This document shows positions 7,785-15,686 of a DNA stretch of 64,000 bases, in pieces. The notes beneath the pieces were generated by a model. The model was given only the letters and a program-made list of their open reading frames with translations, did not search any database and had not been told where the DNA came from. How positions within the stretch are numbered: the first letter of the stretch is position 1; every line of letters begins with the position of its first letter. The DNA is from Gammaproteobacteria bacterium Ga0077536 (GTDB lineage: Bacteria > Pseudomonadota > Gammaproteobacteria > Ga0077536). The DNA lies in assembly GCA_001464935.1 (NCBI GenBank), contig LNEL01000049.1, positions 84,354-148,353 on the forward strand, written 5' to 3'. The position numbers and the translations under genes were made by a program.

Positions 7785-9189
7785 CGCCGACCAACCTGCC
7801 CCGACGCCGCTCGCGCGCGTGCTCATCGTCGAGGATGAGGCCTTGTTCGCGCGCTCGGTCGCACGTCGGCTCGAGAAGGCCGGCTACGCATGCCGGATCG
7901 CGGGCAGGCTCGCAGACGCCGAGGCCGCGCTGCGCGAGGAGGGCGCGGATCTGCTGCTGCTCGACATGCGGCTGCCGGACGGATCCGGGCTCGATTTCCT
8001 GCAGCGTCTGCGCGAACGCATCGATCCGCAGCTGGCCGTGATCGCGATGAGCGCCTATGGCGAAGTCGAAGATGCGGTGGCGGCGATGAAATACGCGGCC
8101 TCGGATTACCTGAAAAAGCCGGTCGACCTCGAAGAGCTTCTGGTCAACGTGGAGAAAGTGCTGGCGAACCAGCGCGTGTCACGTCAGCTCGAATATTCGC
8201 GCGCGCGCGAGTCGACCGGGACCGAGCAGATCGACATCCTCGGCGAATCCGCGGCAGCGCAGACGCTGCGCGCGCAGATCGATCGCATCGCGAGCCTGGC
8301 CGGTGCCGCAGGCGGGGACGCGCCGACGGTGTTGATCATGGGCGAAACCGGCACCGGCAAGGATCTCGCCGCGCGCTGTCTGCATCAGCGTTCACGCCGC
8401 GCCGAGCGGCCCTTCGTGCACGTCGACTGCGCGGCGTTGCCGAAGGATTTGATCGAGGCCGAGCTCTTCGGCCATGTCAAAGGTGCGTTCACCAATGCGC
8501 ACGGCGAACGCACCGGGCTTATCGAAGCCGCCGAAGACGGCGTGGTCTTTCTCGACGAAATCGGCGAGCTGCCGCTCGAACTGCAGACGAAGCTGCTCGC
8601 CGTGCTCGAACGGCGCACCTTGCGTCGGGTCGGCAGCAGCCAGGAGCGGCGCACGCAGGCATGGTTCGTCGCCGCCACGAACCGCGACGTCGAGCGCATG
8701 GTCGCGGAGGGAACGCTGCGCTCCGATCTCTACTACCGCCTGAACGTGCTGCCACTGTCGTTGCCGCCGCTGCGCCAGCGCGGCGAAGACATGCTGCTCA
8801 TCGCCGAACAGGCCGGTCGACAGATCGCGCGGCGCTACGGCATTGCCGATTTCAGCCTGACGCCCGACGCCCGCGCGCGGCTGCGGAGCTATCACTGGCC
8901 CGGCAACATCCGCGAGCTCAGACATCTGGTCGAACGCGCGATCCTGCTGTCGGGTGGTGGACCGCTGGGGGCCGACGATCTGTTGCTGCCGGGCGGTCCG
9001 CCGCCGGCGGACAGCACGGTGAGCCTGGACGCGCTGAGTGGGCTCACGCTCGATGCGGCGGAGAAGCTGCTGATCGAGCACGCGCTACGGCAGACCGGCA
9101 ACAACGTGTCGGAAGCCGCGCGCCGGCTCGGCGTGACGCGCATGGCGATGCGCTACCGGATGAAACAGCACGGAATCGAGGCGACCTGA
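7762..9189 (+). CDS. NtrC-type response regulator with sigma-54 interaction domain
   Basis: The domains in order are a receiver (about 17-130, phospho-acceptor Asp68 in LLLLDMRLPDG, conserved Lys in DYLKKP), an AAA+ sigma-54 activation domain (about 155-400) and a Fis-type helix-turn-helix (about 430-475, ending SEAARRLGVTRMAMRYR). Walker A is GETGTGKD and Walker B is GVVFLDEIGE. The loop that contacts sigma-54 reads GAFTNA at 241-246, not the canonical GAFTGA, which may weaken or alter activation. An internal ATG at 7777, overlapping the TGA of the kinase gene, is an alternative start. It is the only activator of this type in the window. Confidence 0.9.
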   Translation: MTRNTMTDADQPAPTPLARVLIVEDEALFARSVARRLEKAGYACRIAGRLADAEAALREEGADLLLLDMRLPDGSGLDFLQRLRERIDPQLAVIAMSAYGEVEDAVAAMKYAASDYLKKPVDLEELLVNVEKVLANQRVSRQLEYSRARESTGTEQIDILGESAAAQTLRAQIDRIASLAGAAGGDAPTVLIMGETGTGKDLAARCLHQRSRRAERPFVHVDCAALPKDLIEAELFGHVKGAFTNAHGERTGLIEAAEDGVVFLDEIGELPLELQTKLLAVLERRTLRRVGSSQERRTQAWFVAATNRDVERMVAEGTLRSDLYYRLNVLPLSLPPLRQRGEDMLLIAEQAGRQIARRYGIADFSLTPDARARLRSYHWPGNIRELRHLVERAILLSGGGPLGADDLLLPGGPPPADSTVSLDALSGLTLDAAEKLLIEHALRQTGNNVSEAARRLGVTRMAMRYRMKQHGIEAT

Positions 9190-9255
9190 CGGATCCGCGA
9201 CCAGGCGCCGGGTTCGGGCGCCCGATCGTGGCGCGGATCAGCGCCCGCTAGCGCG

Positions 9256-10590
9256 TCAGTGCAGCTTGAGACGGGGCTTGGCGCGGCGGGTGAGTACGTT
9301 CGCCATCGTCATCATCAGCGTGCGGATCACGCCCTGCACTGCCACCTGATGCATCTTGTACAGCGACAGGTAAGCGGCGCGCGCAAACCAGCCTTCGATC
9401 GACACCGTGCCCGAACGTCGCCCGAACAGATTGCCCATCAGGCTGCCGACGGTGCTGTGCTTGCTGAGATTGATCAGCGATCCGAAGTCGTGATAGCGGT
9501 AACTCAGCGTCGCGTCGACGCCTTTGACGCGGGCGATGATCGCACGCGCCAGCAGGGTGGCCTGCTGATGTGCCGCCTGCGCACGCGGCGGCACCATGGC
9601 CTCGCTGCCTTCACGCTGGTGGCAGGCCGCGCAGTCGCCGAAGGCGTAGATATCGTCGTCCAGTGTCGTTTGCAGCGTGTTGCGCACCACGAGCTGATTG
9701 ATGCGGTTGGTCTCGAGCCCGTCGAGCCGCCCCAGCACGTCGGGGCCCTTGATGCCTGCTGCCCAGACCTTGATTTCGGCCGGGATGAACCTGCCACTGC
9801 GGGTGTGGAAGCCGACTTTCGTCGCTTCGGTGACGAACTCACCCGTATGCACGATCACGCCGATGGATTCGAGCACCTTGTGCGTCGCGTCGGCGATGCG
9901 GGGTGCCAGTCCGGGCAGGATCCGCCCGGAACCTTCGATCAGATGGATGCGGATGTCCCTTTCGGGGACGATGCGATCGAGGCCGAACGCCACGAGCGTG
10001 CGAATCGAATGATGGAGTTCAGCGGCGAGTTCGACGCCGGTCGCGCCGGCGCCGGCTATCGCAATGTGCAGCTGCCCTTCGCGCAGAGGTTCGGCCTGGG
10101 CATTGGCCGCGTAGCAGGCGCGCACGAGGACCTGGTGGAACGCGTCGGCCTGGGCGCGTCCGTCGAGGAAAAGACAGTGTTCCGCGATGCCCTGGATGCC
10201 GAAGTCATTGGTGACGCTGCCGACCGAGATCACCAGCAGGTCGTAGTGAAACTGGCGCCGCGGGATGTATTCGATGCCGGCGCTGTCGACCGAGGGCGCG
10301 AGTGTAATCGTGCGGGTGCTCCGATCGAGCGCCTCGAGCGCGCCCAGCCTGAACTCGAAGTGATGCCAGTGGGCGTGCGCCAGATAGCTCAGTTCGTCGT
10401 CGTTGGAGTTCAGCGTGCCGGCCGCCACTTCGTGCAGCAGCGGCTTCCAGATATGGGAGTACTGCCGGTCCACCAGCATGATTTCGACCCCGGGCCGCTG
10501 CCCGAGCGCGTCGCCCAGGCGGGTCACGAGTTCGAGTCCGCCGGCGCCGCCGCCGACGACGATGATGCGATAGGGTTCGGTGGGGGTCAT
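9256..10590 (-). CDS. ndh: Type II NADH dehydrogenase (NAD(P)/FAD-dependent oxidoreductase)
   Basis: A single-subunit, non-proton-pumping NADH:quinone oxidoreductase of the inner membrane, 444 residues. The FAD-binding GGGAGGLEL motif is near the N-terminus and a second Rossmann motif GAGATGVELAAEL near residue 170 binds NADH. The FAD-contacting YAFGDCAAC lies in the C-terminal half. The C-terminal amphipathic and hydrophobic stretch (from about 385, WFARAAYLSLYKMHQ) matches the membrane-anchoring region of NDH-2. ATG 10590 is preferred over an upstream TTG at 10596 because it sits seven bases after AGGAGA. The gene stands alone between divergent neighbours. Confidence 0.9.
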   Translation of the reverse strand: MTPTEPYRIIVVGGGAGGLELVTRLGDALGQRPGVEIMLVDRQYSHIWKPLLHEVAAGTLNSNDDELSYLAHAHWHHFEFRLGALEALDRSTRTITLAPSVDSAGIEYIPRRQFHYDLLVISVGSVTNDFGIQGIAEHCLFLDGRAQADAFHQVLVRACYAANAQAEPLREGQLHIAIAGAGATGVELAAELHHSIRTLVAFGLDRIVPERDIRIHLIEGSGRILPGLAPRIADATHKVLESIGVIVHTGEFVTEATKVGFHTRSGRFIPAEIKVWAAGIKGPDVLGRLDGLETNRINQLVVRNTLQTTLDDDIYAFGDCAACHQREGSEAMVPPRAQAAHQQATLLARAIIARVKGVDATLSYRYHDFGSLINLSKHSTVGSLMGNLFGRRSGTVSIEGWFARAAYLSLYKMHQVAVQGVIRTLMMTMANVLTRRAKPRLKLH

Positions 10591-10679
10591 CGACAACTCT
10601 CCTTTGGACGCGCCGGCCGATGCCCGTCAGCGGCCGCGCGCCGTATGATAGGGACCCACCCCACACGGAGCGGTCGACC

Positions 10680-10988
10680 ATGTCAGACGATCAACAGCAA
10701 TTGGAACTCGAAGCGGCCACCTTTCGCCGGTTGCGCGACTTTCTGCGCGAACACACCGAAGTCCAGAACATCGACCTGATGAACCTGGCGGGCTTCTGCC
10801 GCAACTGTCTCGCAAAATGGTATCGGGCGGAAGCGGAAGCGCGCGGACAGACACTCGATTACGAAGCGGCGCGGGAATTGATCTACGGCATGCCCTATGC
10901 CGAATGGCGCGATCGCCACCAGCGGGAGGCCTCACCGGAGCAGCAGGCAGCGTTCGCGGCGCGCGAGGCTGCAGGCAAGACTGCCTGA
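10680..10988 (+). CDS. DUF1244 family protein
   Basis: This cytoplasmic protein of 102 residues matches DUF1244. The typical core reads TFRRLRDFLREHTEVQNIDLMN, followed by LAGFCRNCLAKWYRAEA and a GMPYAEWR motif. The CRNC cysteine pair may bind metal. The family is common in proteobacteria and has no assigned function. The ATG at 10680 is preceded by a Shine-Dalgarno-like CGGAGCG. A possible -10 box (TATGAT) lies about 35 bases upstream. It is divergent from ndh. Confidence 0.85.
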   Translation: MSDDQQQLELEAATFRRLRDFLREHTEVQNIDLMNLAGFCRNCLAKWYRAEAEARGQTLDYEAARELIYGMPYAEWRDRHQREASPEQQAAFAAREAAGKTA

Positions 10989-11004
10989 GAATGCCGCGGG
11001 CCGG

Positions 11005-13374
11005 CTATTTCTCGTCCGCGATGTATACACCGTCCCAGAGCCGGGACGGCGGCCGCGCGGCGAAATCGATGGCGCGCGCGCGCATCACGAGACTTGGCGT
11101 ATCGCCCGGCGCGAGCTTCAGGGCGGCATCGAAGGCGCCGATGGCGTGTGCCCAGTCGGCGCGCCGATAGGCCGCCAGACCCTCAGCGTAGTGACGCATT
11201 GCCGGTGCTCGCGTCTGGTCGTCTTCGCCACCGATCACTTCATGAATCGCGACCGGTGCGGCGCGACCCTTGACCCGCAGCAGATCGATTTCACGCACGC
11301 TGTAGCGGCCGCGCAGCAGTGCGAGCGTTGAACTGCTGACCAGGATCGACGTGCCGTAGACCTTGTTCGCGGATTCGAGCCTCGCCGCGACGTTGACCCC
11401 GTCTCCGACCACCGTGTAGTCCATGCGTCGCGCCGAGCCGATGTTGCCGGCAATCACCTGGTCCGAATTGATGCCGATGCGCAGATCGAGCGGCGCGAGC
11501 CCCTGTTGCCCGCGTCGTGCATTGAATTCGCCGAGCACTTCCTTCATCCGGATGGCGGTGCGCACCGCGTTGTCGGCATCGCGCGGCGTGGCGAGCGGGG
11601 CACCGAAGACGGCCATGATCGCGTCACCGATGTATTTGTCGAGGATGCCCTCATGGGCGAAGATCACCTCGACCATCTCTGAGAAATATTCGTTGAGCAG
11701 CGCCACGGTCTCCTGCGGGCCGAGACGCTCGGCAAGGCTCGTGAAGTTGGCGATGTCCGCAAACAGGATCGTGACCTGTTGCGAGCGTCCGCCCAGCACG
11801 CCTTCCCCCTGCGCTATCACCTGCTCGGCGACTTCACGTGTCATGTAACGTGCCATCGTCGAGCGCAGGCGCCGCTCGTTCGTGATGTCGTCGATGACGA
11901 CGGCAAAGCCGAAAATCCGGCCGTTGGCATCCGCGAGCGGGCTGGCGACGACATTGGCGGCGGTGACTTGGTCGTGTTCGCCACGGATTGTCGCGTCGAC
12001 TGCCGATTCCGGCTGTTGCGAGCGCGCCGCCTTGCGCACCAGGCGCCTGATCCACGCATTGCCGTGGCCGAACAGGTGCAGGGCCGACGCCCCGAGCACA
12101 CGTTCGGGGTTGACCCCGAGCAGTCGCGCCGCGGTGTCGTTGATCTTGACGACGTTGAAGGCCAGGTCGAGCGTCACCACGCCGTTCGTCAGGCTGCGCA
12201 GCACGTTCTCGTTGTAGTTGCGCTCTTCGACCACTTCACGGAACAGGCGCGCGTTCTCGAGCGCGATGGCGCTCTGCGCGGCAAGATTCTCCAGGCGGCG
12301 CTGATCCCGGGCCGAGAAGCCGCCGATGCGATGATTGAGCACTTGCACGACCCCGATCGGGATGCCATGACGGCTGACCACCGGCACGCACAGGATCGAG
12401 CGCGTGCGGAAACCCGTGGCGCGATCAACGGCCGGGTTGAAGCGCGGGTCGGCGTAGGCGTCGTCGATGACGATCGCCGTGCGGCGCGTGAACGACTCAC
12501 CGGCGATGCCGACATGTGACGGGATGCGGATTTCGCGCGTTTCCATCCCTTCGGCGACGCGCGACCAGAGTTCGTCGCGAACCGGGTCGTGCAGGAACAG
12601 TGTGCTGCGTTCCGCGTCGAGCAGTTCGGTCGCGATGCCGATGATTTTGCGCAGCAGCTGTTCGGTGTCGAGTTCGGAGGAGATGGCGCGCGTCAGGTCC
12701 ATCAGGCGCGTCTGCTCGCGATTCGCCGAGTTGATCTGCTCGGCGAATTGGGCGTTCTCCAGGGCGGTGGCGACGTGAGTCGTGAATGCGCGCAGGAAGA
12801 CCGCGTCGGTGTGCGTGAAATCGCCGTCATGACGATTCAGGACTTCGGTGACGCCGATGATGTCGCCGCGCCGCGTGCGCACGGGCACGCACAGCATGTT
12901 GCGGGTCAGGTAGCCGGTCGCGACGTCGATCGCGCGATTGAACCGCGGGTCGCTGTATACATCGTCGATCACCAGCGCCTCGCCGGATTGGAACACGGCG
13001 CCCGCGATGCCGAGCGAGGCCGCAAAGCGGATCTCGCGGGTCAGGCCGCCCTGGGCGACGCGCGAATAGAGTTCGTCGGTTTCCGCGTCGTACAGGAACA
13101 ATGACGCGCGATCGGCGGAAAAGGCGTCGCTGATCAGGGCCACCAGGCGTTTGAGCACGAGGTCCAGGGACAGCGGTTCGTGAATCTTCTGGGTGGCCTC
13201 GACGAGCGAGTCGAGCCGCCGTTCGAGTTCGTGCAGCGGATCGGCGTCTGTGACGGCGGCGAGCGCTTCGCGCAGCGCGCGATCCTGCACCTGCCGGTCC
13301 AGCAGGCGCAGCACGGCGCCATCGGCCCCGGCGGCGTCGTTTGCAGCGTTTTCGTCTTGCGAAGGAGTATTCAC
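11005..13374 (-). CDS. Class III adenylate cyclase with two GAF domains and a PAS domain
   Basis: This soluble signalling protein of 789 residues has a short coiled-coil start, two GAF domains (about 55-205 and 230-380), a PAS domain (about 390-495), a class III nucleotide cyclase domain (about 525-710) and a C-terminal TPR-like repeat. The cyclase shows FADIANFT with the first metal Asp, KYIGDAIMAVFG with the substrate-selecting Lys and second metal Asp, and DYTVVGDGVNVAARLE. The Lys plus Asp pair points to ATP rather than GTP, so the product is probably cAMP. The GAF domains each contain a NKxD-type region and may sense a small ligand. The start is GTG. No partner is adjacent. Confidence 0.88.
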   Translation of the reverse strand: MNTPSQDENAANDAAGADGAVLRLLDRQVQDRALREALAAVTDADPLHELERRLDSLVEATQKIHEPLSLDLVLKRLVALISDAFSADRASLFLYDAETDELYSRVAQGGLTREIRFAASLGIAGAVFQSGEALVIDDVYSDPRFNRAIDVATGYLTRNMLCVPVRTRRGDIIGVTEVLNRHDGDFTHTDAVFLRAFTTHVATALENAQFAEQINSANREQTRLMDLTRAISSELDTEQLLRKIIGIATELLDAERSTLFLHDPVRDELWSRVAEGMETREIRIPSHVGIAGESFTRRTAIVIDDAYADPRFNPAVDRATGFRTRSILCVPVVSRHGIPIGVVQVLNHRIGGFSARDQRRLENLAAQSAIALENARLFREVVEERNYNENVLRSLTNGVVTLDLAFNVVKINDTAARLLGVNPERVLGASALHLFGHGNAWIRRLVRKAARSQQPESAVDATIRGEHDQVTAANVVASPLADANGRIFGFAVVIDDITNERRLRSTMARYMTREVAEQVIAQGEGVLGGRSQQVTILFADIANFTSLAERLGPQETVALLNEYFSEMVEVIFAHEGILDKYIGDAIMAVFGAPLATPRDADNAVRTAIRMKEVLGEFNARRGQQGLAPLDLRIGINSDQVIAGNIGSARRMDYTVVGDGVNVAARLESANKVYGTSILVSSSTLALLRGRYSVREIDLLRVKGRAAPVAIHEVIGGEDDQTRAPAMRHYAEGLAAYRRADWAHAIGAFDAALKLAPGDTPSLVMRARAIDFAARPPSRLWDGVYIADEK

Positions 13375-13572
13375 GTTATCCGGGGCCTGCTCGTCGGTTG
13401 GCGGTGGGATTCTGACAACTCACTCAATACAATCCCGTGACGCACTTCCGCACCTGGTGAGGATTCACGACGAGATGAGCAGGTCGTTCACGCGCCTGGC
13501 GACGGCGTCCCTTTGGGCGCGTATCGGCTCGTCGTGGCCGGGACTTGACCGGCCGGCGCCCGGCGGGGCCCG

Positions 13573-14943
13573 ATGAGCCTGCTGCTGCGTCTGAGCGCAC
13601 TCGTCGTCTGCATCCTGCTGCTGAGCATGGCGGTCGGTGCGGTCAACCTCGTGGCCAATGTGCGGCGGGCGGTCAGTGACGAAATGAGTTCGTCGCTCGA
13701 ACTCACCACCATGCTGCTCCAACTCCAGGTCGACGCCGACCACGGGCGCGAACCCGCCTCCATCGCAGTCTGGCGCGACCGGCTGCAGGCCCTGCGGTAT
13801 TCGCGACATCTGCGCCTGTCGCTCGCCGGCCCCGGTCATGAGGAGGCGGCGCCGGTCCCGGGGCCGGGTGCGGTGCCTGGGGTCCCGGGCTGGTTCGTGC
13901 GCATCATCGCGCCGCGCGGTCCCGAACTGCTGCGACGGATCCCGCTCGGCGACGGGGGGCAGCAGGTGATCGTGCGTGCCGATCCGGCCGACGAAATCGC
14001 CGAGGCCTGGGGCGAAACCCGGCTGGCCCTGATGACGCTGGCCGGCTTCGGCATGCTGGCCACTGCGCTGGTTTACGCCGTCCTGCGGCGGGCGATGGCG
14101 CCGCTGGCCGCGCTCAGCAATGCCCTGCAGCAGTTCGAGGCGGGCAATTACGACGTGCGGCTGTCGCGCAGCGGCGTGCCCGACATCGATCGCGCCACCG
14201 AAAGTTTCAATCACATGGCCGGCGTGCTGTCGCAGAGTCGTGACGAAATGACCCATCTCGCACAGCGTTCGCTCGCCATCCAGGAAGAAGAGCGGCGGCA
14301 CCTTGCCCATGAGCTTCACGACGGGCTCGGACAGTCGATCAGTGCCATCAAGGCGCTGGCGGTGTCGATCGGACGCAAGGCCGACCCGCGGACCAGCATA
14401 CCACCGAGCGCGGCGATGATAGCGGACGTCAGTTCGAGCATGTACGACCAGGTCCGCAGCATGATGGCGCGGCTGCGGCCGTCGATTCTCGACGAGCTGG
14501 GGCTCGTCAGCGCGCTGTCCAGCATGATTGACGACTGGAACTCGCACCACGAGGACCTGTTCTGTTCATTCGAGCATGTCCGGCCGCTGCCCGATCTGCC
14601 ACCGGAGGCGGCCATCAATGTATTCAGGATTGTGCAGGAAGCGCTGACGAACGTGGTGCGGCATGCGTCCGCGAGCAGCGTCAGCGTCAGACTGCGCGCC
14701 CGCGACGACGACGGGGGATTGCGACTGGAGATCGAGGACGATGGCACGGGCTTCGACCCGGCGACGATCAGGCGTGGACTGGGACTGGTCGGGATCGAGG
14801 AGCGCGTGCGGGCGATGGGCGGGAGTTTCTCGCTTGCGGCCAGGCCCGGCACCGGCACAAAATTCGACATCGTCATCCCGCGATGTCAGGCTCTTCCCGA
14901 TGAACGCACCGTCCTCGAAACTCAAGATACTGCTGGTCGATGA
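13573..14943 (+). CDS. NarX/UhpB-type sensor histidine kinase
   Basis: A 456-residue protein with a membrane helix at about 8-30, a periplasmic region (30-150), a second helix (about 155-178), a HAMP domain (about 178-230) and a HisKA_3 dimerisation domain with phospho-His249 in ELHDGLGQSIS. The HATPase part carries QEALTNVVRHA, a DDGTGF G1 box and GLGLVGIEERV. The 3' end overlaps the NarL-type regulator gene by 44 bases, so the two are a cognate pair. It lies just upstream of the TonB receptor and the PQQ alcohol-oxidation genes. Kinases of this class control PQQ-dependent ethanol oxidation in pseudomonads, so it may regulate the neighbouring island (inference). Confidence 0.88.
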   Translation: MSLLLRLSALVVCILLLSMAVGAVNLVANVRRAVSDEMSSSLELTTMLLQLQVDADHGREPASIAVWRDRLQALRYSRHLRLSLAGPGHEEAAPVPGPGAVPGVPGWFVRIIAPRGPELLRRIPLGDGGQQVIVRADPADEIAEAWGETRLALMTLAGFGMLATALVYAVLRRAMAPLAALSNALQQFEAGNYDVRLSRSGVPDIDRATESFNHMAGVLSQSRDEMTHLAQRSLAIQEEERRHLAHELHDGLGQSISAIKALAVSIGRKADPRTSIPPSAAMIADVSSSMYDQVRSMMARLRPSILDELGLVSALSSMIDDWNSHHEDLFCSFEHVRPLPDLPPEAAINVFRIVQEALTNVVRHASASSVSVRLRARDDDGGLRLEIEDDGTGFDPATIRRGLGLVGIEERVRAMGGSFSLAARPGTGTKFDIVIPRCQALPDERTVLETQDTAGR

Positions 14944-15550
14944 TCACGCCGTCGTGCGGGCCGGTTACCGCACGCTGCTGGACGACGTGCCGGGGCTCGA
15001 AATCGTCGGCGAGGCAGACAATGGCGATCTCGCGGTCAAGATGTTCATCGACACCGCGCCGGACGTCGCCATCATGGACCTGAGCCTGCCGGGCATCGGC
15101 GGCCTCGAAGCGATCCGCCGGATCGTGCAGCGCAAGCATGATGCGCGAATCCTGGCCTTCAGCATGCACGAGGACACGGTGTTCGTGGAGCAGGCGCTGC
15201 AGGCGGGCGCGCGTGGCTACATCACGAAGAGCAGCGCGCCGAACGTGCTCGTCGAGGCCGTCCGGCAAATCGCGGCCGGTGGCATGTACCTCGATCCGGA
15301 TGTCGCCCAGCGCCTCGCGTTCCAGAAGACGCGCGGCGCCAGTTCGCCGATTGCGGGGCTTTCGACCCGCGAATTCGAGATTTTCTGTCTGCTGGCGGAA
15401 GGTGAAACCGTCAGCGACATCGCACGGCGCCTGTCATTGAGCGGCAAGACCGTGGCCAATTACGCAACCCAGATCAAGAGCAAGCTCGATGTCAGTTCGG
15501 TCGCCGAGATTGCGCGGCTGGCGATCCGGCACGGGTTCGTGAAAGTGTGA
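14900..15550 (+). CDS. NarL/FixJ-type response regulator (LuxR HTH)
   Basis: A 216-residue two-domain regulator. The receiver spans residues 8-125, with acidic pocket DDH at 14-16, phospho-acceptor Asp60 in VAIMDLSLPG and Lys in YITKSSAP. The DNA-binding LuxR-type HTH (about 150-212) includes LSTREFEIFCLLAEGETVSDIA and LSLSGKTVANYATQIKSKL. The ATG at 14900 gives the usual start one short stretch before the receiver. It is translated from within the end of its kinase gene. An intrinsic terminator follows at 15587-15609, so the pair ends here. Probable targets are the adjacent transport and PQQ/AOR genes, but no binding site could be recognised. Confidence 0.9.
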   Translation: MNAPSSKLKILLVDDHAVVRAGYRTLLDDVPGLEIVGEADNGDLAVKMFIDTAPDVAIMDLSLPGIGGLEAIRRIVQRKHDARILAFSMHEDTVFVEQALQAGARGYITKSSAPNVLVEAVRQIAAGGMYLDPDVAQRLAFQKTRGASSPIAGLSTREFEIFCLLAEGETVSDIARRLSLSGKTVANYATQIKSKLDVSSVAEIARLAIRHGFVKV

Positions 15551-15586
15551 TCGTCCCGCTCTGAGGGAAGATTTCCCTGGCCTCCC

Positions 15587-15609
15587 GGGAGCTTCGCTCC
15601 CTGCTTTTT
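15587..15609 (+). terminator. Rho-independent terminator after the NarL-type regulator
   Basis: A six-base-pair hairpin, GGGAGC with loop TTC and GCTCCC, is followed after three bases by five T residues. It lies 37 bases after the regulator stop codon and separates this operon from the TonB receptor gene. Confidence 0.75.
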
Positions 15610-15686
15610 CGGTGATTTTCTCTATGATGTGCGCCGACCCGTCCGCCGGGCAACGCACCCTGAGTCCCAGCCGAAAGAGCCTGTGC

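Noticed and set aside
13476..13575. Short open frame of 32 codons ending in an overlap with the NarX-type kinase start
   Set aside because: It has an ATG and stops at the kinase ATG, which could suggest a leader peptide. The composition is not informative and no ribosome site or conservation can be shown.
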